A stretch of DNA of 64,000 nt, taken from contig NZ_JAGKJI010000019.1 of assembly GCF_020329485.1 (NCBI RefSeq), positions 59,949-123,948 on the forward strand, written 5' to 3'. Numbering within the stretch: position 1 is the first letter of the stretch; each line of letters opens with the position of its first letter. Positions 42,008 through 51,489 of this stretch are shown one piece after another. The notes beneath the pieces are model-generated. The model worked only from the letters and a program-made list of their open reading frames with translations, ran no database searches and had not been told where the DNA came from. The position numbers and the translations under genes are program-made. Source of the stretch: Bradyrhizobium cenepequi. GTDB taxonomy: Bacteria; Pseudomonadota; Alphaproteobacteria; Rhizobiales; Xanthobacteraceae.

Positions 42008-42271
42008 ATGAAGAAATTGCTCTTGATCGCAGCGATCGCGCTCGCGAGTTCAAGCGCCCTGGCGCAACCCAACCAAGGCAAGAACATTGATTCTCCCGGA
42101 CACCCCAGCGCAAATCCACCGGCGCGGCCGGACGGCGTGCGGGAAGGCACGACCACCGGCATGGGAGCCGGGCAGACCGGCAGCCCCAATGGTTCTCCCA
42201 CGCAGCCTCCGAAAGCCAAAGGCGGTCCGACGGGTTCGCCGCCCTCCAAGGAGGAGCCGCCGCCGCGGTAA
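42008..42271 (+). CDS. Small secreted Pro/Gly-rich protein
   Basis: This 87-aa protein has a signal peptide (MKKLLLIAAIALASSSALA) and a disordered mature part rich in Pro, Gly, Ser and Thr (PGHPSANPPARPDGVREGTTTGMGAGQTGSP...). AAGGAG lies upstream of the ATG. No function known; such proteins are common near stress genes in rhizobia. Confidence 0.65.
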   Translation: MKKLLLIAAIALASSSALAQPNQGKNIDSPGHPSANPPARPDGVREGTTTGMGAGQTGSPNGSPTQPPKAKGGPTGSPPSKEEPPPR

Positions 42272-42391
42272 GCGTTGGCGTCGAGGGCTCCTGCGATCTA
42301 TAGGAACGAAAATTCCGGCCACGGGTTTGCCGCGAGATGGCGCAGGCGCTGGACAAGAATCGCAAGTGACGCCTCGGCATCACGGCTTGTG

Positions 42392-43285
42392 CTATTTGCC
42401 CGTCCATCGCACGATCAGCGGCAGAGCGTACCAGAACCCGACCAGGACGAGAAAACTCGCCGCCGCGTAAGTGGCCGCGAGTTCGCCAGTGGTGATCTTG
42501 CTCAGCACGACGTAGCCCTCCGCGGCAATGCCAGCGGCCAGAAATAACGGCGCCGCCGTCACGAGCGCGGAGGCGGTGCGGAGAAAATTCGCAGAATCAG
42601 CACCACCATAAGAAAGCCGGTGCAGGGCGGCCGGCGTCATCAGGAGGATGACATTCATGGCGACGAGGCCGAGCGCGACGGCGTGCACGATCTTTACCGT
42701 TTGCGGCAGTTCTTCAAATCCGGTGGTCAGCATGGCGATGAATTGAAAGCCGAACAGAGCCTGCGCGCCGGGGATGATGACGCGCGCTTCGGTCAGCAAC
42801 TGCTCGACTTTTGTGGCGAGCGGGGTCGTTCCTCCTGAATCGGGCATCGTCGGTTTCTCCCGGTGAAACATCTCCAATCCGAACCACGCAAAGCTTGATG
42901 CGAATATCAGCGCGAGTCCGCCTGCGAAGCCTGCGGACCAGCCGAAATGTCCTTCGATCACGACATAGACGGCGAGGCCAAGGCTCAAGGAGAACGGGAC
43001 CAGGCCGGCGGTCGCATAGAAGGATGTGGCGCGGACCAGGCGCGTCGATGATGAACCCCGCTCGATGATTCGGTGTTCCATCGATGGGGCGACCAGCAAT
43101 CCCAGCGAAAGCGTCAGCAGCGCAAGCCCGACGGCGCAGAGCATTTTCGATGCGGAGGAGAGCGCGGGAAAGCCGGTCTGGAAGAAGGCCTGGAATTGAA
43201 AGCCGAGCAGGACTTGGATGCCGAGGACAAGCAAACGGGTTTCGTCGAGCGCCGTCTTGACCTTGCGATCCAGCTTCTCGGACAT
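42392..43285 (-). CDS. DUF6328 membrane protein, tandem duplication
   Basis: This 297-aa protein contains two copies of the DUF6328 unit: LDETRLLVLGIQVLLGFQFQAFF near residue 13 and LTEARVIIPGAQALFGFQFIAML near 160. Each is followed by three more hydrophobic segments, eight in all. Single-copy members are about 140-160 aa, so this is an internal duplication. Function unknown. The ATG at 43285 fits the first repeat; upstream in-frame sequence is not conserved and would overlap the divergent flavoprotein promoter. Confidence 0.75.
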   Translation of the reverse strand: MSEKLDRKVKTALDETRLLVLGIQVLLGFQFQAFFQTGFPALSSASKMLCAVGLALLTLSLGLLVAPSMEHRIIERGSSSTRLVRATSFYATAGLVPFSLSLGLAVYVVIEGHFGWSAGFAGGLALIFASSFAWFGLEMFHREKPTMPDSGGTTPLATKVEQLLTEARVIIPGAQALFGFQFIAMLTTGFEELPQTVKIVHAVALGLVAMNVILLMTPAALHRLSYGGADSANFLRTASALVTAAPLFLAAGIAAEGYVVLSKITTGELAATYAAASFLVLVGFWYALPLIVRWTGK

Positions 43286-43379
43286 CCGTGGTCGCACTCC
43301 TCGCGCCGGAACTGTCGCCGACGTCACGTTGTTAACGCGACATGTCATCTTACGTTCACAATGCGGGGAGGAGTGCGAC

Positions 43380-44456
43380 ATGAGGGCGCCGGCCATCCGC
43401 AAGGGCATGCCGCCCGTCAAATTGCCGCGCGATGAGTTCGCGCGACGCTACCGCAGCCGTTTCGTCGATCCCGCGTTCAAGCCGCTTCAGCGGGAGATCG
43501 ACGCCATCATCGACGCAGCGTGGGATGCCTACAGCCATTCGCGCAAGGCGCCGCTGACGCGCAAAGCGGGGCCAGGCTTCGCCGATCCGGAATACGAACT
43601 CGCGGTGGATTGGCTTGCCGCGCGCGAGGCGATCCTGGCGGCGCAGCGGCGCCATGACGACGCGGCGGAAGTGTCGCGCATCCTAATCATCAACGGCTCC
43701 TCGCGGAGCGAGCACACCTGCCCCGGCGAGATGTCCAAGAGCTGGCGATTGGTCAAGCTGGCCGAGCCTGTATTCGTCGAGATGGGATTTGCCGTCGACA
43801 TCCTCGATCTCTCGCGACTGGCGTCCGAGTTCGGCAAGCAGATTCATCCCTGCAAATCCTGCGTCTCCACATCGCCCGCACTGTGCCATTGGCCTTGCAG
43901 TTGCTATCCGAACTATGCCCTCGACCAGACCGATGACTGGATGAACGAAATCTACCCGCTATGGGTCGCTGCGCATGGCATCCTGATCGTGTCGCCTGTG
44001 AACTGGTATCATGCGCCGACCGGGCTGAAGGCGATGATGGACCGGATGGTCTGCGCCGATGGCTGCAATCCCGACCCAACCTCAACCCATGGCAAACACG
44101 CGGATGAAGCCAAGGCGCTCGAACTTAAGGGCTGGCCGTATCCGCGGCATCTCGCCGGCCGCTATTTCGGTCTCGTCGTGCACGGCGACTCCGCCGGTGC
44201 GGAAACGATGCGACGATCGCTTTCGGATTGGCTGACGGACATGGAGCTGATCTCGGTCGGCCGAACGGGCGAGCTCGACGGCTATATCGGCTACATGGAG
44301 CCTTACGCGACCTCGCATCAGGCCCTCGATGAGGACAGGCCGTTCCAGGAAGAGACCTTGAATGTCGCGCGCGCGCTCGGCAATGCCGTCAAGCTTTCGC
44401 GTGAGGGCAAGCTGCCGGATCCGGCAGCGGGGCTTGTCGAGCCGAATCCGAAATAG
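43380..44456 (+). CDS. NADPH-dependent FMN reductase-like flavoprotein with Cys cluster
   Basis: This 358-aa protein carries an N-terminal helical extension (residues 1-95) and a flavodoxin-like domain (ILIINGSSRSEHTCPGEMSKSW for FMN phosphate binding, SPVNWYHAPTGLKAMMDRM). Between them lies CKSCVSTSPALCHWPCSC, five cysteines in 18 residues, similar in position to the cluster ligands of iron-sulfur flavoproteins but with different spacing. GGGGAGGAG precedes the ATG. It probably transfers electrons from NAD(P)H to an unknown acceptor. Confidence 0.8.
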   Translation: MRAPAIRKGMPPVKLPRDEFARRYRSRFVDPAFKPLQREIDAIIDAAWDAYSHSRKAPLTRKAGPGFADPEYELAVDWLAAREAILAAQRRHDDAAEVSRILIINGSSRSEHTCPGEMSKSWRLVKLAEPVFVEMGFAVDILDLSRLASEFGKQIHPCKSCVSTSPALCHWPCSCYPNYALDQTDDWMNEIYPLWVAAHGILIVSPVNWYHAPTGLKAMMDRMVCADGCNPDPTSTHGKHADEAKALELKGWPYPRHLAGRYFGLVVHGDSAGAETMRRSLSDWLTDMELISVGRTGELDGYIGYMEPYATSHQALDEDRPFQEETLNVARALGNAVKLSREGKLPDPAAGLVEPNPK

Positions 44457-44564
44457 CGTCGAGGTGGGTTCCTGGCGAGGCTGGATCAATTCGGCGTTGC
44501 GCAGGAACGATGTCCGGCATTGCTGATTGGTCGGCATCTCCCATGCACTGCGACGGAGTTTCCC

Positions 44565-45125
44565 ATGGACTTGAAAGGCAAGAAGATCGCAATCCTCGCA
44601 ACTCACGGCTTCGAACAGTCGGAACTGGAAGTGCCGCGCGATCGGCTCAAGAAGGCCGGCGCAAACGTCGACGTGATTTCGCTGGCCGCAGGCGAGATCA
44701 AGGGTTGGGACATGAAGGATTGGGGCCGGCCGGTGAAGGTCGACAAGACGCTCGATCAGGTTTCCGCCTCCGACTACGATGCGATCGTGTTGCCGGGCGG
44801 ACAGATCAATCCGGATCTGCTGCGGGCCGAGCCGAAGGCGCTGAAATTCATCAAGGAGATATTCGACGCCAAGAAGGTCGTCGCGGCGGTCTGCCACGCG
44901 CCCTGGCTTCTGATCGAAACCGGGATCGCCAAGGGGCGGCGGATGACGTCGTACAAGTCGATCAAGACCGACGTGATGAATGCCGGCGCCAAGTGGGAAG
45001 ATTCCCAGGTTGTGACCGATCAGGGCGTGATCACTTCCCGCAATCCCGGCGATCTCGAAGCCTTCAGCACCAAGATTATCGAGGAGGTGAAGGAAGGCCG
45101 CCACACCCAGCGCAGCGCCGCCTGA
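44565..45125 (+). CDS. DJ-1/PfpI family protein (general-stress protein type)
   Basis: This 186-aa protein has the DJ-1/PfpI fold: KIAILATHGFEQSELEVPRDRLKKAG, the conserved Glu, and the nucleophile elbow AAVCHAPWLL with Cys at about residue 108, plus the family's His next to it. Members act as deglycases, chaperones or peptidases; the close relatives YhbO/PfpI are stress-induced. The ATG at 44565 follows CGGAG. It is followed after 16 bp by a DUF296 gene. Confidence 0.9.
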   Translation: MDLKGKKIAILATHGFEQSELEVPRDRLKKAGANVDVISLAAGEIKGWDMKDWGRPVKVDKTLDQVSASDYDAIVLPGGQINPDLLRAEPKALKFIKEIFDAKKVVAAVCHAPWLLIETGIAKGRRMTSYKSIKTDVMNAGAKWEDSQVVTDQGVITSRNPGDLEAFSTKIIEEVKEGRHTQRSAA

Positions 45126-45141
45126 CGAAGCGAGCCAGCCG

Positions 45142-45588
45142 ATGCGAAGCAAATTGGTTTCCGACGACCCTGGTGCGCAGGTCCACGTCGTGATCCTCGA
45201 CGCGGGTGATGAAGCGTTCGCAGCGCTGACGAAGTTCGCGAACGACGCCAGGATTTCGGCGGCGGCGCTGACCGCAATCGGAGCGTTCGAGAGGGCGACA
45301 GTCGGCTGGTTCGATTTCGCCTCGAAGTCCTATCGGAAGATCGAGGTCAACGAGCAATGCGAGGTGCTGAGCGCGATCGGCGATGTCGCGGTCGGCGACG
45401 ACGGCAAGGCGAGCCTGCACGTCCACATCGTGCTTGGACTATCGGATGGTTCCACGCGCGGCGGCCACCTGCTCGCAGGCGTGGTGCAGCCGACGCTCGA
45501 GGTCGTGGTGACGGAGACGCCGGCAAAGCTGCGCCGGAAGAAGAGGGAGGATCTCGGCATCGCACTCATCGATATCGCGGCCCAATAG
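45142..45588 (+). CDS. DUF296 / PPC-domain protein
   Basis: This 148-aa protein is a PCC/PPC (DUF296) domain: DAGDEAFAALTKFANDARISAAALTAIGAFERATVGWFDF and HVHIVLGLSDGSTRGGHLLAGVVQPTLEVVV, with the conserved His and Gly residues. In bacteria the domain forms trimers and is uncharacterised; in plants it pairs with AT-hooks. It is probably co-transcribed with the PfpI gene. Confidence 0.85.
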   Translation: MRSKLVSDDPGAQVHVVILDAGDEAFAALTKFANDARISAAALTAIGAFERATVGWFDFASKSYRKIEVNEQCEVLSAIGDVAVGDDGKASLHVHIVLGLSDGSTRGGHLLAGVVQPTLEVVVTETPAKLRRKKREDLGIALIDIAAQ

Positions 45589-45644
45589 ACCCAATAGAAG
45601 AGGCGTGCTCAGCGAAGCCGGGTGCGTTATGCGAACGACGTTGT

Positions 45645-48110
45645 TCAGGCCGTCGAACTGATTGATCCGCGATCCGCGATCGCTTTTCGTAAAATACGCG
45701 ACAGCGACTCGACCGAGTAGGGCTTCTGGATCAGCTCGAAGCCGCGATGCGCATTTTCGGCAAGCACGTTGCTGTATCCGCTGGTCAGCACCACCGGCAG
45801 GCCAGGATAGCGCTCGCGGATCACGCTGGCGAGCTCCACGCCGTTCATGCCGGGCATGATGACGTCGGAGAATACGAGGTCGGCGGAAAACTCGTCTTCG
45901 GACAGTAGCGCAAGCGCCGCATTGGCATTCGCCACGCGGTTGACCGAGTATCCGAGATCTTCCAATAGCTCGGTGGAGAATTGCCCGACCTCGTCATTGT
46001 CCTCCACGAGGAGGACGCGATAGCCGCGGCCCATGGTTGCCGGCTCGCTGGCGATGGCTGCGGCGGATGCCGCATCGGCCGGTCGCGCTGCCTGCGGCAG
46101 ATAGATCGTGAAGGTCGCGCCTTGTCCGAGCGTGCTGACGACCTCGATATCGCCATCGGATTGCTTGGCGAAACCAAACGCCTGACTCAGGCCAAGTCCG
46201 GTTCCCTTGCCGACTTCCTTGGTGGTGAAGAACGGCTCGAAGATTGACTGCAGGTGATCGGGCGCGATGCCAGTGCCGGTGTCGGTCATGGAGATCGCGA
46301 TGAAGTTGCCGCGGCGTGCCGGCTGGGCGCGCAGGGCAGGGATCCCCTGCACCTTCCGCACGGCAATCGTGATGCAGCCTCCACCGTCCATGGCGTCGCG
46401 GCCATTCACGGCGAGGTTGATCAGCGCGGTTTCGAATTGGGCGATATCGGCGATCGCAAAGCAATCGGGATCGTCGATCTCGACGTCGATCTGGATGCGC
46501 GCGCCGACCAGCGGCCGGATCAACTGGGTCACGCTGTCGACCCGCGCGCCGACATTGAAGACCTGCGGCTTCAAGGGCTGGCGGCGGGCAAACGCCAATA
46601 GCTGCCCGGTCAGCTTGGAGGCCCGCTCCACCGTTTCGGAGATCGCGTCGATGTAGCGATGGCGACGCTCTTCGGGCAGGTCGCGGCGGCGCAGGAAGTC
46701 GGTCGCTGAGCGGATGATGGTCAAGAGATTGTTGAAGTCGTGGGCCACGCCGCCGGTGAGCTGGCCGACGGCCTCCATCTTCTGCGATTGCCGGAGCACC
46801 TCTTCGCCCTGGCGGCGTTCGGTGATGTCGACCGCTTCGGCCACGGCGCCGATCACGGTGCCGTGCTGGTCGCGGAGCGGTCGCATCGCGAAGTCGAAAT
46901 AGCGCTCGCCGATCGGAAGCTGCAGCATCATCTCGGTCTTGACGTCGTCGCCTTTCATGACGGCCATGAAGGCGTTGCGAACCAGCTTGGGCATGCCGTC
47001 CGTCGCGGCGCACCACGGCGTTTCCCAGAACCGCTTGCCGATGACGTCGCGAGCTTCGGCGCGGATGCCGGCCAGCGCCATCCGGTTGGCATGGAGCACT
47101 TCGCCGTGCTGATTGAGCAGCACCTGGTACTGGTGGCTGGTCTCGAAGATGGCGCGCATTTGCGCTTCACTGGCTTCGAGCTGCGCGGCGCGCTCGGAGA
47201 TGCGCAGTTCGAGTGTCTCGTTCAGCCGGCGGAGCTCGATCTCCGCCTGCTTGGCCGCGGTAATGTCATGCGCGACCCCTATGAAGCCGATATGGCTGCC
47301 GTTCGGATCCCAGCGCGGTTGCGATTCCGACCGCAGGCAGCGCCATTCACCGTCGGCGCGCCGGTAGCGCGCCTCCAGGACGAAAGGCTTGAGCGAGGCT
47401 TCGCCCGCGATCGATTCCTGCACGATGCGCGACATGTCTTCGGGATGCAGTCGCTTGCGCCAGTCGAACTTGATGGCGTCTTCGAAGGGAAGGCCGAGGA
47501 AGTCGATATAGGCCTGGTTGGCGAAGGAGCGCGTGCGGTCGAGTTTGGTCACCCAGATCGGAACCGGGGCGCTGTCCGCGATCAGGCGAAAGCGCTCCTC
47601 GCTTTCGCGCAGGATGGCCTGGGCCAACATTTGATCGGTGACATCGAGATCGGCGCCAACCATGCGCAACGCGCGGCCATTGCGGTCGCGCTCGATCTTG
47701 GCGACGACGCGAATCCATCGCATATCGCCGTCGCTCGGCCGGACGATCCTATACTCGGACGAATAGTCCTCGCGGTCGCTCTTCAGCACCTCGAACAGGT
47801 GCTTGATCGTTTGCTCACGATCGTCGGGATGGATGCGATCGACCCAGTTCTCATAGGTCTCGTCGACGGCGTCGGGCGGCAGCCCGTGGACGAGGAGATA
47901 TTCAGGGGAGCGGCGGGTCTTGACGCCGTCGCGAAAATCGATTTCGAGCCCACCGACCCGGACCATTCGCTGAATACGCGCGAGGTCCGCCTCGCGCTCC
48001 TGCAATGCGCGATGGGCGCGGTCGCGTTCTCGCGCAGTTTCTTCCAGATGCCGCCGCAGCCGTTCGGCGGCGACCGTTTCAGGAAGCAGGTTCACGGGCT
48101 CAGGCGACAT
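45645..48110 (-). CDS. PAS hybrid sensor histidine kinase with C-terminal receiver
   Basis: This 821-aa cytoplasmic kinase has an N-terminal coiled coil, three PAS domains (about residues 45-165, 170-290 and 315-435), a HisKA domain with phospho-acceptor His457 (GGVAHDFNN), an HATPase domain (N box near 568, NLAVNGRDAMDGGG; G box GKGTGLGLS near 634-642) and a receiver domain with phospho-acceptor Asp749 (DLVFSDVIMPGMNG). No membrane segment is seen, so the PAS domains probably sense an internal cue. No cognate regulator gene is adjacent. Confidence 0.93.
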   Translation of the reverse strand: MSPEPVNLLPETVAAERLRRHLEETARERDRAHRALQEREADLARIQRMVRVGGLEIDFRDGVKTRRSPEYLLVHGLPPDAVDETYENWVDRIHPDDREQTIKHLFEVLKSDREDYSSEYRIVRPSDGDMRWIRVVAKIERDRNGRALRMVGADLDVTDQMLAQAILRESEERFRLIADSAPVPIWVTKLDRTRSFANQAYIDFLGLPFEDAIKFDWRKRLHPEDMSRIVQESIAGEASLKPFVLEARYRRADGEWRCLRSESQPRWDPNGSHIGFIGVAHDITAAKQAEIELRRLNETLELRISERAAQLEASEAQMRAIFETSHQYQVLLNQHGEVLHANRMALAGIRAEARDVIGKRFWETPWCAATDGMPKLVRNAFMAVMKGDDVKTEMMLQLPIGERYFDFAMRPLRDQHGTVIGAVAEAVDITERRQGEEVLRQSQKMEAVGQLTGGVAHDFNNLLTIIRSATDFLRRRDLPEERRHRYIDAISETVERASKLTGQLLAFARRQPLKPQVFNVGARVDSVTQLIRPLVGARIQIDVEIDDPDCFAIADIAQFETALINLAVNGRDAMDGGGCITIAVRKVQGIPALRAQPARRGNFIAISMTDTGTGIAPDHLQSIFEPFFTTKEVGKGTGLGLSQAFGFAKQSDGDIEVVSTLGQGATFTIYLPQAARPADAASAAAIASEPATMGRGYRVLLVEDNDEVGQFSTELLEDLGYSVNRVANANAALALLSEDEFSADLVFSDVIMPGMNGVELASVIRERYPGLPVVLTSGYSNVLAENAHRGFELIQKPYSVESLSRILRKAIADRGSISSTA

Positions 48111-48166
48111 TGGGGCAGGCGACCTCTTCGCGTAGTCTCACACAACGGAAGAGGGCTTGCCAGCGG

Positions 48167-48928
48167 TCATTTGGCCTTGGCGCCGGGCCGGCAGTTATAC
48201 GCCCTGCGGAATCCTGCGGCCTGGGCGTCATCTTCGGAGCAGAACCAGCGGTCGGGCTTGGTTAATCCGGGGTAACTGCGGCATGCCTGCAAATGATAGA
48301 TGCCGATATCGCCGGTGACACGGGCACGCACCGCGAACTTGCCCTTGATGTTGCAGCCGGACGGCATGGGGAGATCATCGGGGAAGAGCACGTCGCGAAT
48401 CTCGCGATCGCGGTCGGCGGGGCATGATGCGCCCAGCAGCGCGCCATCCTGCTTGCCGCGACGGAACTCCTGCGGAGCAACGAAACAGCCCTTCCACATG
48501 CCCTGGCGGTCTTCCTTGGCGCGCGCCTCGTCGGGCTTGAAGCGGCCGGTGGCCGAAGCCTCGACATTAAAGGCAAAGCCCCGCTGGACCATCAACTCGC
48601 TGAGGCTGGTTGGATCACCTTCGATCTTGCACACGCCGAGGTGCCGTTTCTTGTAGGTCGGGTCGGGACCGAGATCGTCGCAGCGGACCTGACGGTCGCC
48701 GATCAGCTTCGCCAACTGGTCGCGGGCCTCGATGCCGCAGGCCCAACTCTCGGCATGCTCGTCGATGCACAATTGGTCGATCGGTGGCGTGTCGATGCCG
48801 TCGAGCCGGTAGGTCATGTTGCCGAGCTGAAGCGTGCTGCCGTTCCTGACGGTCGCGCTGGCGGCGAGGCTTTGGCTCGACGAAAGGGCGATCAGGATCA
48901 GCCCTGCGATCAATATGCGTAATGGCAT
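48167..48928 (-). CDS. Exported thermonuclease-family protein
   Basis: This 253-aa protein has a signal peptide (residues 1-22) and an SNase-like OB-fold domain: YRLDGIDTPPIDQLC, WACGIEARDQLAKLIG and GVCKIEGDPTSLSELMVQRGFAF. The usual catalytic Arg/Glu/Arg set of staphylococcal nuclease is only partly preserved, so nuclease activity is uncertain. The C-terminal 90 residues form a Cys-containing extra domain. It stands alone on the chromosome. Confidence 0.75.
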   Translation of the reverse strand: MPLRILIAGLILIALSSSQSLAASATVRNGSTLQLGNMTYRLDGIDTPPIDQLCIDEHAESWACGIEARDQLAKLIGDRQVRCDDLGPDPTYKKRHLGVCKIEGDPTSLSELMVQRGFAFNVEASATGRFKPDEARAKEDRQGMWKGCFVAPQEFRRGKQDGALLGASCPADRDREIRDVLFPDDLPMPSGCNIKGKFAVRARVTGDIGIYHLQACRSYPGLTKPDRWFCSEDDAQAAGFRRAYNCRPGAKAK

Positions 48929-49103
48929 GGTCTACATCGATGGGGATGGCGTGCGGGGAGAGCCTTCTAGCACGAAGCTCCCGCGAAGCTATTCCGCGTT
49001 AGGAAAAAGCTGCCGGAACCGGTCGACAATGCCCGAACCACGGTTGACATGGTTAGAACAAAAAAGGAACATTGGCTCCACCCCACACCCCGGAAATCGC
49101 CCG

Positions 49104-49313
49104 ATGTCCTCTCTTCCAAGTGTCAGCACCGAGGATGTCGACACCTTGGAGGCTGCCGTGGATGAGGCGGTCGCAGCCTGTGGCGGCGACATGCGGGCCA
49201 CCATCCGGGCGCTGATCGTGGCCAACGATTATCTGGAAAGCGAGGTGAACGAGCTGATGAAGGCCGTCTCTCGCGCCTATGTGCGCGGTAGATTTAATAC
49301 CTATTCGGGCTGA
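49104..49313 (+). CDS. Small hypothetical protein (69 aa)
   Basis: MSSLPSVSTEDVDTLEAAVDEAVAACGGDMRATIRALIVANDYLESEVNELMKAVSRAYVRGRFNTYSG is all-helical, with conserved-looking ACGGDMRATIRALIVAN. Similar short proteins recur in Bradyrhizobium without known role. It lies upstream of the carboxylase gene; no strong Shine-Dalgarno. Confidence 0.6.
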   Translation: MSSLPSVSTEDVDTLEAAVDEAVAACGGDMRATIRALIVANDYLESEVNELMKAVSRAYVRGRFNTYSG

Positions 49314-49458
49314 TGGCTTTCAGGCAGGCGCCGCGCCCGTTGCCTCGATATAGACCGTTGCCTCTCCTGAGTTTTCCTGTACCACGTCAATTGAGACGCC
49401 CGCCGCCCGTGCCACATTGCGGGCGAGGATCCTGCCCAAACGCCCAAGCAAGAAGAAC

Positions 49459-51474
49459 ATGTTCAAACGAATCCTGATCGCAAATCGCGGCGAGATCGCC
49501 TGCCGGATCATCAAGACTGCACGTCGTATGGGAATCGACACCGTAGCGGTCTACTCCGAGGCCGACCGCGATGCGCTCCACGTCGAGATGGCCGATGAGG
49601 CCGTACTGATCGGTCCGCCGCCGGCGGCGGAGAGCTATCTGTTGATCGACAGGATCGTCGATGCCTGTCGCAAGACCGGCGCCGAGGCAGTCCATCCCGG
49701 CTACGGCTTCCTGTCTGAGCGCGAGGCGTTTCCGCGCGCGCTGAAGGAAGCCGGCATCGTCTTCATCGGCCCCAATCCCGATGCCATCGCCGCGATGGGC
49801 GACAAGATCGAATCCAAGAAGGCGGCGGCAAAGGCAAAGGTCTCCACCGTTCCCGGCCATCTCGGCGTCATCGAAGACGACAAGCATGCGGTTGGGATCG
49901 CCGAGGAGATCGGCTATCCCGTGATGATCAAGGCCTCCGCCGGCGGCGGCGGCAAGGGCATGCGGATCGCGCATTCGAAAGCGGAAGTCGCCGAGGGATT
50001 CAATCTTGCGAAGGCCGAAGCGAAGTCATCGTTTGGTGATGACCGGGTGTTCATCGAGAAGTTCATCGTCGATCCCCGTCACATCGAGATCCAGGTGCTC
50101 GGCGACAAGCACGGCAATGTGATCTATCTCGGCGAGCGCGAATGTTCGATCCAGCGCCGCAACCAAAAGGTCATAGAGGAAGCGCCGTCGCCGCTGCTCG
50201 ACGAGACCACGCGCCGCAGGATGGGCGAGCAGGCGGTCGCACTCGCGAAGGCGGTGAACTACGATTCTGCCGGCACGGTCGAGTTCGTCGCCGGCCAGGA
50301 CAAGAGCTTCTACTTCCTGGAGATGAATACGCGCCTGCAGGTCGAGCATCCCGTCACTGAGCTCGTCACCGGCATCGATCTCGTCGAGCAGATGATCCGC
50401 GTTGCGGCAGGCGAAAAGCTCAGCCTTGCGCAAAAAGACGTGACGCTGACGGGATGGGCGGTGGAATCGCGCGTCTATGCCGAAGATCCGTTCCGCAACT
50501 TCCTGCCGTCGATCGGGCGTCTGGTAAAATATCGTCCGCCGGCCGAGAAGAGCCAGGATGGCGTCACCGTCCGCAACGATACTGGCGTGCAGGAGGGCGG
50601 CGAGATCTCGATCCATTACGATCCGATGATCGCCAAGCTCATCACGCACGCGCCGTCGAGGGCGGCGGCGATCGAGGCGCAGTCGACCGCGCTCGATGCC
50701 TTCTATGTCGACGGCATCAGGCACAACATTCCGTTCCTGTCGGCGCTGATGAACCATCCACGCTGGCGCGAAGGAGAACTCTCCACCGGCTTCATCGCGG
50801 AGGAATATCCGAAGGGATTCTCGGCGCGGCCTCCGGAGGGCGAGATCGCGCGGCGGTTGGCGGCGGTGGCCGCCGCAATTGATCACGTGCTCGGCGAGCG
50901 CAAGCGGCAGATCTCGGACCAGATGAATGGCCGCCTGGTGCAACGCGAGCGGCGTCGCGCGGTGTGGCTCGAGCGCGAGGAGATCGCGCTCGATGTTGCG
51001 CGTGAGGCCGACGCGATCGCAGTGCGTTTCATCGGCAGCGATGGGCTGCCGGGCAATCCGCACAACCTGGTCTCGAACTGGGTGCCGGGCGAGCCGGTGT
51101 GGCAGGGCACGATCGACGGCCAGTTCGTGGCGATGCTGGTGCGCCCGATCAATAACGGCTTCCGCCTCGCGCACCAGGGATTTGAGGTTCCGATCTACGT
51201 CTTCACCGAGACCGAAGCGACATCAGCGCGCTTGATGCCGGTAGTGTCGGCCGCCGATACCGGCAAGAAGCTGCTGTGCCCGATGCCGGGACTCGTGGTG
51301 TCGATCGCGGTCAGCGAGGGGCAGGATGTCAAGGCTGGCGAGACGCTTGCGGTCGTCGAGGCCATGAAGATGCAGAACGTGCTGCGCGCCGAGCGCGATG
51401 GCACGGTGAAGAAGATCCACGCCGCTCCCGGCGCAACGCTGGCAGTCGACGCGCTGATCCTGGAATTCGCGTAA
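49459..51474 (+). CDS. pccA: Propionyl/acetyl-CoA carboxylase alpha subunit
   Basis: This 671-aa biotin-dependent enzyme subunit contains a biotin carboxylase (residues 1-450, with ATP-grasp KASAGGGGKGMRIAHS and QRRNQKVIEEAPSP), a BT linker domain (about 480-580) and a C-terminal biotin carrier with EAMKMQNVL, whose Lys carries biotin. It carboxylates biotin with bicarbonate and ATP; a separate beta subunit completes the reaction on propionyl- or acetyl-CoA. That beta subunit is not adjacent. It is followed by an isocitrate-lyase-family gene 15 bp downstream. Start ATG 49459 matches the family N terminus MFKRILIANRGEIA. Confidence 0.94.
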   Translation: MFKRILIANRGEIACRIIKTARRMGIDTVAVYSEADRDALHVEMADEAVLIGPPPAAESYLLIDRIVDACRKTGAEAVHPGYGFLSEREAFPRALKEAGIVFIGPNPDAIAAMGDKIESKKAAAKAKVSTVPGHLGVIEDDKHAVGIAEEIGYPVMIKASAGGGGKGMRIAHSKAEVAEGFNLAKAEAKSSFGDDRVFIEKFIVDPRHIEIQVLGDKHGNVIYLGERECSIQRRNQKVIEEAPSPLLDETTRRRMGEQAVALAKAVNYDSAGTVEFVAGQDKSFYFLEMNTRLQVEHPVTELVTGIDLVEQMIRVAAGEKLSLAQKDVTLTGWAVESRVYAEDPFRNFLPSIGRLVKYRPPAEKSQDGVTVRNDTGVQEGGEISIHYDPMIAKLITHAPSRAAAIEAQSTALDAFYVDGIRHNIPFLSALMNHPRWREGELSTGFIAEEYPKGFSARPPEGEIARRLAAVAAAIDHVLGERKRQISDQMNGRLVQRERRRAVWLEREEIALDVAREADAIAVRFIGSDGLPGNPHNLVSNWVPGEPVWQGTIDGQFVAMLVRPINNGFRLAHQGFEVPIYVFTETEATSARLMPVVSAADTGKKLLCPMPGLVVSIAVSEGQDVKAGETLAVVEAMKMQNVLRAERDGTVKKIHAAPGATLAVDALILEFA

Positions 51475-51489
51475 GAAAGGGAGGCCGCG

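Noticed and set aside
42290..42330. Possible EcfG-type (general stress) promoter GGAAC with a GTT-containing -10
   Set aside because: The -10 element deviates from CGTT and no plus-strand gene follows closely.
46740..48275. Long plus-strand frame opposite the hybrid histidine kinase
   Set aside because: The kinase on the other strand has intact domains throughout; this frame is an artefact of codon bias.
49320..49460. Short minus-strand frame ending in VYIEATGAAPA upstream of pccA
   Set aside because: Its only in-frame ATG sits on the pccA start codon and no ribosome-binding site is possible outside that gene; it could be a gene remnant, but this cannot be supported.
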